From JALYTY01 sp964546935 (GTDB lineage Bacteria; Vulcanimicrobiota; Vulcanimicrobiia; Vulcanimicrobiales; Vulcanimicrobiaceae), in the NCBI GenBank assembly GCA_964546935.1, contig CAZJLJ010000008.1:13583-77582 (forward strand): a DNA stretch of 64,000 nt, in the 5' to 3' direction. How positions within the stretch are numbered: position 1 is the stretch's first letter; the number at the start of each line of letters is the position of its first letter. This document shows, piece by piece, positions 25,263 through 32,450 of this stretch. The position numbers were made by a program, and so were the translations under genes. The notes under the pieces are model-generated. The model was not told the DNA's origin. It worked only from the letters and a program-made list of their open reading frames with translations, and did no database searches.

Positions 25263-28078
25263 TATTTCTTTTTGCGCGTGGCCGTTGTCGTCGATTTCTT
25301 GCGGGTCGACGTCTTCTTTACCGTAGGCTCGGCAACAGTCGCCGGTTCTTTCTTCGCACGTGTCGTGCGCTTCGGTTTGGTTTCCGCCGCAACGGCGTCT
25401 ACCGTTTTGGCGGCTTGCTTGCGCGTGCGCTTCGGCTTTGCTTCGGGTTCCGGAGCAGCAGCAACCGCGTCGGCGGCTTTCTTACGCGTACGCTTCGGTT
25501 TTTCGGCCGGTGCCTGAGGTTCGGCCGCGGGTAGTGCCGCGATGCGCTGCGACGGAAGTTCTCCGCCGAACCCAGCCGCGCTGCGGCGGCGACGCGCCGG
25601 CTTCGTTGGACGCGGCTCTTCCTCGCGCACGGTTAGGTGCGGCGGCGGAGCCTCCACGGCGGGCGGATGCGCGCGGTGAAGCGGCGCAATCGCACGCGAC
25701 GGTTCGCGCGGTGCGGTTTTTCCGGTTGGATGGGCTGCCCCATCGGCTCCGACACGGAACACGTGCCGGTCCGGTACGGGCGGCGTCTGCGGAAGCGAAC
25801 CGGTGAGCGGCTCGACACCCGGCGCGGGTTGGCCGTTCGCTGCGAAGGGTTGTTCCCCACCGGCACCGCCGCGTCCGCGACGGCGACGGCGACGACGCCG
25901 GCGGCGATGCCCGCCTTCGCCTTCTTGGTCTCCAGGTCCGAAATGACGCTCGGCGGGATGACCCTGGGCGGCAGCCGCGGGAGCCTCTAACTCTTCGTCT
26001 TCCTCTTCTTCGTACTCGGCGCTCTGCGCAACAGCACTTTGCGCCGGGATCCCGACCTGTGCTGCAGCCTCGAACGCGCCCCCGCGTCCACGGCCACGGC
26101 CGCGACGGCGGCGACGGCGTTTGCTGCGGCCGTCTCGTGCTTCGTTTTCGTTGATTACGATCGCGTCTTCGAGCTGTTCGGCTTTCACCTCGGCGACGAC
26201 CGCAGGGTCCTGCGCTTCCTCTTCTTCGGTTATCGTCGTGATGCCGATCGGCGGACGCGCTTGTTGTTGCGATGCCGCTTCTTCCGCGAGTTCGCGCAGT
26301 TGTTGCGCCTCTTCGGTCGCGGTCAGCTCGCCCTTGCCCTTGCCGCGACGACGCTTTTTCTTCGCGGCGGAAACGGTAGCCGAAACGAGTTCAGCCAGCA
26401 CGTGGTCTTCTTCGTCGTCGACATCCAAAATGCGAATGCGTGCCGAATTGCCCGCGTTGTTTGCGGCGTTCTCGACTTCGACCAAGTGTCCACCGACGAC
26501 CGCCGCAGCCGAGGTTGCGTTTGGCAGACGTCCGGGAAGCAGTTCGACTTCGTGTTCGTCTCCCACGCGGATTGCGTGGGTCGAATCGTGCTTGAATTCC
26601 GAAAGCGGCTCGATGCGGGTGCGCTCCGGATGCAACATCGGATCGACTCGCACGTGAATATCGGTTCCGAGATTGCGAGCGAGTTCTTCGCACTCGTCCT
26701 CGTACCAGAACTCCATTTGCGCGCCGACTGTCGGAGCGACTTTCACTACGAGCGGCTGATGATCGTGCGCATGACCGTTACGCGAGAATTCATCGCGAAC
26801 GTTGCGGAACGTCTCGATAGCGACGGTTTGCGAAGACATCACGGTGCCCATACCGCTGCACGTCGGACACGTTCCACGCAGTTGGGCGCCGAGGTCTTTG
26901 CCGACGCGCTTGCGCGTGAATTCGAGCAAACCAAGATTCGAGAACGATTGAATCGTGGCACGCGTACGATCGCGGCGTAGGCCTTCTTCAAGCGCCTTGA
27001 TGACTTTGCTACGCGAGCTCTCCGACGCCATGTCGATAAAGTCCACGACGATGATGCCGCCGATGTCCCGCAGCCGTACTTGTCGCGCAATCTCCGCCGC
27101 GGCTTCGAGGTTCGTCTTTAAAATTGTATCTTCGAGATTACGTCCGCCCGTGAACTTGCCGGAGTTAACGTCGATAACCGTTAACGCTTCCGTCGATTCG
27201 ATAACGACCGATCCACCCGAGGGCAGATTCACTTTCGGCTTCATGAGTTTGCTCAACTCATCGGTGATTTTATAATCTTCGAAAAGATTGCGGCCGGAAT
27301 TGTAATATTCGACCCGGTCTAAATATTGCGGGCCTAGCAGTTGGAGAAACTCGCGGACTTTGCGGTACTCTTCCTCGTTGTCGATGAGCACCTTATCTAC
27401 GTCGGCCGTTACAAAATCGCGTGCGGCCTTGTAGACGAGATTCATGTCGCGATGCAATAGGGACGGTGATGGTGCACGCTTGAACGTTTCCAGAATTCCG
27501 TGCCACATGCGAATAAGCACGCCCAGGTCGGCGATAAGCTCAGCTTCGCTAACACCTGCGGCAGCCGTTCGAACGACGGTTGCCATGCCCTCGGGACGAA
27601 TCCGCTTCATCACCGCCTTGAGGCGATTGCGTTCTTCCGCCGACTCGATCTTCCGCGATACACCGGAGTACTTGCCGGTCGGCATCAGAATCAGATAACG
27701 CCCGGGCAGCGAAATGTTCGTTGAAATACGCGCGCCCTTTAAGCCGCGCGGTTCTTTCACGATCTGCACCAGGACGTCGTCGCCCTTTTTCACCTTCTCG
27801 CTGATGGTGAAGCCGGAGTGTCCGTGCGTTACTTCGACGTCGCCGATGTTGAGCGGCTGCTTATTGATATCGTCAACGTACAAGAACGCGTTGCGCCCGA
27901 GACCGATATCAACGAACGCTGCACCCATGCCGGGTAAAACGTTCTGAACTTTTCCTTTGTAAATCGAGCCGATAACTTTTTCTTCGCGCTCGATGTAGAG
28001 CTCGGCAAGCTCGCCGTTCTCCATAATGGCGACCCGGTTTTCCCACGGATCGCTCGAGATTAAAATCTCGCTCGACAA
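25262..28078 (-). CDS. rne: Ribonuclease E/G
   Basis: A 938-residue endoribonuclease for mRNA decay and RNA processing. S1 domain near 36-125 (GSIYKGKVQNVLPGMGAAFVDIG), catalytic core with EALTVIDVNSGKF and GGIIVVDFIDM supplying the metal-binding Asp residues, and the zinc-link CPTCSGMG near 405. The C-terminal 400 residues are low-complexity: Arg blocks (RRRRRRGRGRGRGG type), acidic stretches and Lys/Ala-rich repeats, the kind of tail that binds RNA and degradosome partners. TTG start with GAGGA upstream. A 200-bp structured leader precedes it. Confidence 0.95.
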   Translation of the reverse strand: MSSEILISSDPWENRVAIMENGELAELYIEREEKVIGSIYKGKVQNVLPGMGAAFVDIGLGRNAFLYVDDINKQPLNIGDVEVTHGHSGFTISEKVKKGDDVLVQIVKEPRGLKGARISTNISLPGRYLILMPTGKYSGVSRKIESAEERNRLKAVMKRIRPEGMATVVRTAAAGVSEAELIADLGVLIRMWHGILETFKRAPSPSLLHRDMNLVYKAARDFVTADVDKVLIDNEEEYRKVREFLQLLGPQYLDRVEYYNSGRNLFEDYKITDELSKLMKPKVNLPSGGSVVIESTEALTVIDVNSGKFTGGRNLEDTILKTNLEAAAEIARQVRLRDIGGIIVVDFIDMASESSRSKVIKALEEGLRRDRTRATIQSFSNLGLLEFTRKRVGKDLGAQLRGTCPTCSGMGTVMSSQTVAIETFRNVRDEFSRNGHAHDHQPLVVKVAPTVGAQMEFWYEDECEELARNLGTDIHVRVDPMLHPERTRIEPLSEFKHDSTHAIRVGDEHEVELLPGRLPNATSAAAVVGGHLVEVENAANNAGNSARIRILDVDDEEDHVLAELVSATVSAAKKKRRRGKGKGELTATEEAQQLRELAEEAASQQQARPPIGITTITEEEEAQDPAVVAEVKAEQLEDAIVINENEARDGRSKRRRRRRGRGRGRGGAFEAAAQVGIPAQSAVAQSAEYEEEEDEELEAPAAAAQGHPAERHFGPGDQEGEGGHRRRRRRRRRRGRGGAGGEQPFAANGQPAPGVEPLTGSLPQTPPVPDRHVFRVGADGAAHPTGKTAPREPSRAIAPLHRAHPPAVEAPPPHLTVREEEPRPTKPARRRRSAAGFGGELPSQRIAALPAAEPQAPAEKPKRTRKKAADAVAAAPEPEAKPKRTRKQAAKTVDAVAAETKPKRTTRAKKEPATVAEPTVKKTSTRKKSTTTATRKKK

Positions 28079-28279
28079 ATTGTCCTCAAACCTCTAAGGG
28101 GCGCCTCGCGGGCACCAGCCTCTAACTATTGCGGCGACGACCCAGCGGTAATCGGGATCGCTGCAGCCGCTAAAAACTTTTATAAGCGCTCCCAGCTTCA
28201 CGGAGCAGCCGTTACGGACCTTTTTACCGAAACCAGGCAAAAGGTCTCTCGACCGAGTGCCGCCAGAACGTCATACTGG
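28079..28279 (-). promoter_or_regulatory. Structured leader region upstream of rne
   Basis: This 201-bp gap between rne and the divergent PilZ gene holds several inverted repeats. Read towards rne: CCAG/CTGG near 28263-28279; a GNRA-capped hairpin GGTC-GAGA-GACC at 28243-28254, enclosed by GGCA/TGCC (28236-28261); and AAAAGGTC / GACCTTTT (28218-28246), which uses the same bases as the GNRA hairpin, so the two are mutually exclusive. GCTCC/GGAGC near 28186-28205 follows. The GAGA loop appears only on the minus strand, which favours a role in the rne transcript. E. coli rne is autoregulated through its 5' leader. Confidence 0.45.
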
Positions 28280-29122
28280 TTGCTAACCAACCCTGGGGAG
28301 GGCTTCCTGATCGCAGGTCCGGCTCAATCGCCAAACCGCCGGCTCTACTATCGCCAGCCAATGTATCTGCGGATTAACCTGCGGATTACCGGCGTTCGCG
28401 TCGCTGTCCCGGCCACGCTGATAGACATCTCCGGAGGCGGCTGCCAGATTCACGCCCGCACTATGGTGAAGCCCCGCGCCGGAATCGAATTCGAGTTGCC
28501 GAGAGCGGGCGACTCTAACCTGCGGATCGCCGGCGTCGTCAAAAAAGTGACCTACGCCCCGGAAGACCGGACCTTTCGCTACGCCGTTCAATTCGAGACG
28601 CTCGAAACGCCGGTCCGAGACGAGCTGCTGCGGTTCATCATCGAAGAGCAGCGCCGGTCTATCAGCGGCACAAAAGCGCAAAGCGACCTTGCGCTTGCGC
28701 CCGTAAAGAAATTGTCAACGCGCCTTCGCGAACTGCGGATGGCCTATCGCGTAGAAATCAACGTGCCGGTAAAGTACTCGATCGGTGACTCGACCAGCAT
28801 CCAACATGGGACGGCAATCGACTTGAGCACCGGCGGCCTACGTCTTATTCTCGATCAAGTGCTGCGGCAAGAGTGGCTGGTGACGTTACGCTTCACACTA
28901 CCGAACGAAACGTTAAAAGCGCTGGCGCAATCGCGCGGCAATTCCGCGCAGGCGATGCGTCCGTTCAGCGAATTGAAGTTGTTGGCGCGCCCGCTTCCCG
29001 GTGTGAAACAGTTGCGCGGACGTTACGTGCAAAGCTTGGCATTCATTAATCCCGAAGCAGCGCATACCGATGAGATCAGCCGCTTCGTTCAAGCTACACG
29101 ACTGACCGCAATTCGCCGCTAA
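28280..29122 (+). CDS. Tandem PilZ-domain protein
   Basis: About 280 residues from a TTG at 28280; the start is uncertain. Two PilZ-like units are visible: the first with RLYYRQPMYLRINL then LIDISGGGCQI, the second with RMAYRVEINVPVKY then AIDLSTGGLRLIL. Both keep the D-x-S-x-x-G part, and each has an upstream Arg cluster resembling the cyclic di-GMP binding RxxxR. The order resembles flagellar brake or alginate-type c-di-GMP receptors but no flagellar gene is near. The GGDEF-like regulator at 19.6 kb could be a source of signal. Confidence 0.8.
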   Translation: MLTNPGEGFLIAGPAQSPNRRLYYRQPMYLRINLRITGVRVAVPATLIDISGGGCQIHARTMVKPRAGIEFELPRAGDSNLRIAGVVKKVTYAPEDRTFRYAVQFETLETPVRDELLRFIIEEQRRSISGTKAQSDLALAPVKKLSTRLRELRMAYRVEINVPVKYSIGDSTSIQHGTAIDLSTGGLRLILDQVLRQEWLVTLRFTLPNETLKALAQSRGNSAQAMRPFSELKLLARPLPGVKQLRGRYVQSLAFINPEAAHTDEISRFVQATRLTAIRR

Positions 29123-29168
29123 CGTAAGGCTTTCGCCCTAATACGCGAGCCCTAGGTCTTGAATAAAA

Positions 29169-29196
29169 CGGTTGCTCGTTAAAGCGGTTGCTCGTT
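29169..29196 (+). repeat. Two 12-bp direct repeats beside a promoter
   Basis: CGGTTGCTCGTT occurs at 29169-29180 and again at 29185-29196, 16 bp apart. The second copy runs into the -35 hexamer of the following promoter. This is a likely binding site for a dimeric or tandem-bound regulator. Confidence 0.55.
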
Positions 29197-29223
29197 GTTC
29201 GGCGCGCGAACCGTTGTTATATT
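29195..29223 (+). promoter_or_regulatory. Sigma-70-like promoter of the EXORDIUM-like lipoprotein gene
   Basis: TTGTTC (29195-29200) and TATATT (29218-29223) are separated by 17 bp; the gene starts 45 bp further on at ATG 29269. Confidence 0.55.
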
Positions 29224-29268
29224 GACTTCACCTCTCCCGTTTCGTTTTAGCTTTACGAGGTGAGAAGT

Positions 29269-30354
29269 ATGAAGTTCGTGAGTATCCGCGCACTTTTTTC
29301 GTGTGCGGCTAGCGCTATTTCCGCAGCGCTCTTATTTACCGCATGTTCAGGAGGCGGAGGTAATAGCAACAACGGTGGTGTTGTGCCATCGGCAGTGCAA
29401 AATCCGGGCGCTGCAACCGATGCAGTAACGGCCGTTCATGAACCCGGTGTTGCAAATTTAAGCATTTCTGCCGCGGATCGCGCGGCCGCGCTCAGCGCCA
29501 CCCACTTTGTTTATCATCTGAATCGCATTTACTCTTCGAAAACACCCGTTGCAGTCACGGGCGCGCCGAGTACCTCATCGGTCTTTCCATCCGACCTAAT
29601 ATTCCACGGCGGCCCCACCTTAGCACACGTTCGCTCTCACGATGTGTATCTCAATTGCCCCTCAACGTGCTGGGGAGATCCGCAACAATTCATCGACAAC
29701 CTCAATAACAGCACGTTCATTCACGTTACGGACCAGTACGTAAAGTCTACGGCCAATGGACGTTACACCACGGGCGCCAACGTTGCCATCAGCCATCAGT
29801 ACTTCCTAAATATCGACAACGTCGTCCCGCCAACCGATCTTCTGGCTTTCATGCACACCGCAGCTCACGCGTTCGGCGGAGGCTACGGGAACATCTATCA
29901 TATCTTCTTGCCAAAAGGATACGATACGTGCTTTGACAATCCGTTCGGAGGACCGGGCTCGGGGAACGTCTGCTATTCGCCCGACGTTCCATCCACGTTC
30001 ATCTTCTGTGCATATCACGGAAGCGTTACGTTTAGCGACTCGGTGGGTCACGTAATCTTCAGTGTCGAGCCTTATCAGAATGTGCCGGGATGCCGCACGA
30101 CCGACACGCTGAAGCCCATTGGTCCACAACCACCGCCCAACGGACAACTGAAGGATTCGACCGATTCGGTTCTTTCGCACGAATACTTTGAATCGATTAC
30201 CGATCCGGATCTCAACGCATGGTTCGTCGATGCGACCGGTCAAGAGATCGGCGACATTTGCCGCGCGTTCCCGTACACGATCATCTCGCTTCAGGGACAC
30301 AACTACGAAATACAGCGTGAGTACTCAAATAGAGTCCACGCTTGCGTAAATTGA
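29269..30354 (+). CDS. EXORDIUM / phosphate-induced-protein-like lipoprotein
   Basis: About 361 residues from ATG 29269, chosen for the GAGGTGAG ribosome site. The signal peptide ends in LLFTAC and is followed by a Gly/Ser/Asn linker, so it is a surface lipoprotein. The central part (FIDNLNNSTFIHVTDQYVK, and VGHVIFSVEPYQNVPGC) and the C-terminal block LSHEYFESITDPDLNAWFVD then EIGDICRAF resemble bacterial relatives of plant EXORDIUM/PHI-1 proteins. The HEYFE motif could bind a metal, but activity is not established. A terminator follows. Confidence 0.6.
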   Translation: MKFVSIRALFSCAASAISAALLFTACSGGGGNSNNGGVVPSAVQNPGAATDAVTAVHEPGVANLSISAADRAAALSATHFVYHLNRIYSSKTPVAVTGAPSTSSVFPSDLIFHGGPTLAHVRSHDVYLNCPSTCWGDPQQFIDNLNNSTFIHVTDQYVKSTANGRYTTGANVAISHQYFLNIDNVVPPTDLLAFMHTAAHAFGGGYGNIYHIFLPKGYDTCFDNPFGGPGSGNVCYSPDVPSTFIFCAYHGSVTFSDSVGHVIFSVEPYQNVPGCRTTDTLKPIGPQPPPNGQLKDSTDSVLSHEYFESITDPDLNAWFVDATGQEIGDICRAFPYTIISLQGHNYEIQREYSNRVHACVN

Positions 30355-30376
30355 AGATTGGCCTTGATGACGGGCA

Positions 30377-30409
30377 GGGGCCGGCGTAACGCGCCGGCCT
30401 TTTCTTTTG
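30377..30409 (+). terminator. Rho-independent terminator
   Basis: Stem GGCCGGCG / CGCCGGCC with loop TAACG, followed by TTTTCTTTTG on the plus strand. It ends the EXORDIUM-like gene; the minus strand lacks a T-run, so it does not clearly serve the convergent cupin gene. Confidence 0.88.
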
Positions 30410-30422
30410 TTCTTGGCCTCTT

Positions 30423-30749
30423 TTAGTACGCCGGCGGCGAATAGACGTTGTAAGTGAGTGCCGTTTTGGTCGACTCGTTGCGAAAGCGGTGCGGAACGTT
30501 GCGTGGAACTACGACGCATTCGCCAGCCTGCATAGGAAATTTGCGATCGCCGATCTCGGCCATAACCTCGCCTTCCACTACGAATAAAACCTGTTCGCTT
30601 TGAGCGTGTTCGTTTCCAAGTGGTCCACTTGCCGCACCGGGTTCCAGCCGCATCACTGCCGTTTGCAGCAGCTCCGCAGTTTGCAGAACCGAAAACGACG
30701 CCCTCACCTCATACACGTTGCATGCAGCCGTTACATCTTTCGTTCGCAT
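30423..30749 (-). CDS. Small cupin-domain protein
   Basis: A 108-residue single cupin. ATG 30749 is chosen because it follows the stop of the preceding gene by one base. Cupin motifs: GPLGNEHAQSEQVLFVVEGEVMAEIG (motif 1, with His and Glu ligands) and CVVVPRNVPHRFRN (motif 2, with His). Probably a metal-binding small-molecule or regulatory protein; substrate unknown. Confidence 0.8.
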   Translation of the reverse strand: MRTKDVTAACNVYEVRASFSVLQTAELLQTAVMRLEPGAASGPLGNEHAQSEQVLFVVEGEVMAEIGDRKFPMQAGECVVVPRNVPHRFRNESTKTALTYNVYSPPAY

Positions 30750-30750
30750 G

Positions 30751-31803
30751 TTAGCGTTTATTCCCCGATGCGGCGGCTTCCATGACGAAGGCGAACGGCC
30801 ACGGATAGGCCCATGAAGCGCGTTTGTAGAGTTCCACGTTCTTTCGCCGTCCGCCGATATCAATCGCAGCGCGAAGTAACGAAGGAATAGCGAGCAGCGG
30901 CTCGGCATCGGGCAACTCGAACTGCCATAACCCGTGGAGCTCCAATTGCTCCAACCGCAGTAACGAAACGGCTTCGAGACTTGAAACGGTCAAGTGCTCA
31001 AGCGAGAGCGTCCGCAATGACGAAGGCAACGCATCGAGAGACGGTGCGGCATCGAGATATGCCAGACGCAAACCTTCGAGCGGCGGCGCATCTTTCAAGT
31101 CGACGCGAGCCGCATGGCTGCAATCCAGAGCGCGAACCGTACAAGGTAAGGCTTTGAACGAAACGTTAATGCCGTTTGCTGCGATTCGAAGCGCTCGAAC
31201 CGATGGAAATTGCGCGAGCACGCCCGCCACATCCATCGGTGCTTCGATGTGTAGTTCCTCAACGTGCGGCAACTCTACGTCGTCATAGGCAGCAGTGATA
31301 CGCACGCGTCGAATCGGCGTGCGCGCAAATTCGCGCAGCTGAGCGGCGGCTGCACCATAGGGTCGGATCGTAACGCCCGGATGTTCAGCGATATAGTCGA
31401 TTAGGCTTTGCAACGTTTGCGCATCTAGCGGCTCGTTCCAGGTGAACATGGAGCCCGCGATGGGCTCACCGCTGCGTAGCACATGAACCGACAAAGGCTT
31501 TTCGTCGAACGGCAAACGGTTCAATCGCTTCGCCACGACACGCTCGGCGTGTGCAGCAGTAATCCAACGGTCGTTCTCGGGTTGAGCCTCCGGTACCACG
31601 GCACGCAAATGGGAGCGCCTCCACCGATGCAACACCAACGCCCTGTCGCTAGTGCGAAGGACGGCGACAGGGTCGGAGTTTTTCCCGGCGTAGGCTGCAA
31701 CGTCAACGACGTGATGGTGCGCTCGCACGATGCAAAGTGGGACGAACGATCCATCGCCAAGCGGCAAATCATACCACTCGCCGCTTCGATAGGGGAGCTT
31801 CAC
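30751..31803 (-). CDS. Leucine-rich repeat protein with an Imm26-like N-terminus
   Basis: A 350-residue cytoplasmic-looking protein with GTG start. The N-terminal 60 residues (SGEWYDLPLGDGSFVPLCIV...) resemble the Imm26-type fold found in toxin-immunity and related proteins. The C-terminal half (about 170-330) is a chain of irregular leucine-rich repeats: VEELHIEAP, VRALRIAANG, VRALDCSHA, LEGLRLAYL, LRTLSLEHL, LEQLELHGLW. No toxin gene is adjacent. Function unknown; a protein-interaction or immunity role is inference only. Confidence 0.55.
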   Translation of the reverse strand: MKLPYRSGEWYDLPLGDGSFVPLCIVRAHHHVVDVAAYAGKNSDPVAVLRTSDRALVLHRWRRSHLRAVVPEAQPENDRWITAAHAERVVAKRLNRLPFDEKPLSVHVLRSGEPIAGSMFTWNEPLDAQTLQSLIDYIAEHPGVTIRPYGAAAAQLREFARTPIRRVRITAAYDDVELPHVEELHIEAPMDVAGVLAQFPSVRALRIAANGINVSFKALPCTVRALDCSHAARVDLKDAPPLEGLRLAYLDAAPSLDALPSSLRTLSLEHLTVSSLEAVSLLRLEQLELHGLWQFELPDAEPLLAIPSLLRAAIDIGGRRKNVELYKRASWAYPWPFAFVMEAAASGNKR

Positions 31804-31829
31804 TCTTGTGAACTGATTGAAGGCACGGC

Positions 31830-32450
31830 TTGGCGAAACCTCGCAGCGTGGGCACGCAGCGCAGCGCGGGGCGACGATTCGATCACGATTACGGCGTCAC
31901 GACGCAAGCTATTCTTTTCCTAACGGATCTCGATCCCGACGCCGTGGGGGATGCAGGCGCGCATGCAACGCACTACGAGCCCGTCCCCGTGACTGACTTT
32001 CGTGCACTCTTGCGCCACGTGCCGCGCGAGACGGTCGAGACCGCGACGTTCGTAGATGTCGGCGCGGGGATGGGCCGGGCGTTGCTTCTCGCTTGCGAGT
32101 ATCCGTTCGTTCAGGTGACCGGAGTGGAAGTCTCCCCCGGGCTCTTCGAAGTTGCACGCGATAACATCGCGACGGCGTCGCGCGCCAACAGGCGGTGCAA
32201 TGACATCCGGATCGTTCGCGACGACGCGCGCATCTGGAACTATCCGGCAGGCGACCTAGTGGTCTTTATGTACAACCCTTTTGACGCCGACGCGATGACC
32301 GCGGCGCTTGGTGCGATCCTCAATCGACGCAACCCCCAGGCCACATGGCTGCTGTATCACACGCCGGTAGAGCGTAAAATAATGGACGATGATCCGCAGT
32401 GGAGGGTCGTTGCCGAGACGGCGGCGGGTGTCGTTTACCGGCGCGACTAG
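31830..32450 (+). CDS. Class I SAM-dependent methyltransferase
   Basis: A 206-residue Rossmann-fold methyltransferase. TTG 31830 is chosen because GAAGG lies 6 bases upstream. The SAM site is FVDVGAGMGRALLLA with the acidic strand-2 end in VTGVEVSPGLFEVAR; the post-motif VVFMYNPFD marks the catalytic face. Substrate not predictable. The 3' end overlaps the start region of the cyclase/ATPase gene. Confidence 0.8.
   Translation: MAKPRSVGTQRSAGRRFDHDYGVTTQAILFLTDLDPDAVGDAGAHATHYEPVPVTDFRALLRHVPRETVETATFVDVGAGMGRALLLACEYPFVQVTGVEVSPGLFEVARDNIATASRANRRCNDIRIVRDDARIWNYPAGDLVVFMYNPFDADAMTAALGAILNRRNPQATWLLYHTPVERKIMDDDPQWRVVAETAAGVVYRRD

Noticed and set aside
26039..26980. 313-codon plus frame inside the RNase E/G gene
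   Set aside because: Antisense shadow of the low-complexity and core part of rne; no family match.
28079..28279. Cyclic di-GMP riboswitch before the PilZ gene
   Set aside because: The GGCAAAAGG stretch resembles part of a GEMM motif, but the rest of the conserved core is missing and the GNRA loop appears only on the opposite strand.
30750..30908. N-terminal extension of the cupin gene
   Set aside because: It would overlap the LRR gene by about 160 bp and shows no family sequence; ATG 30749 fits the one-base gap.
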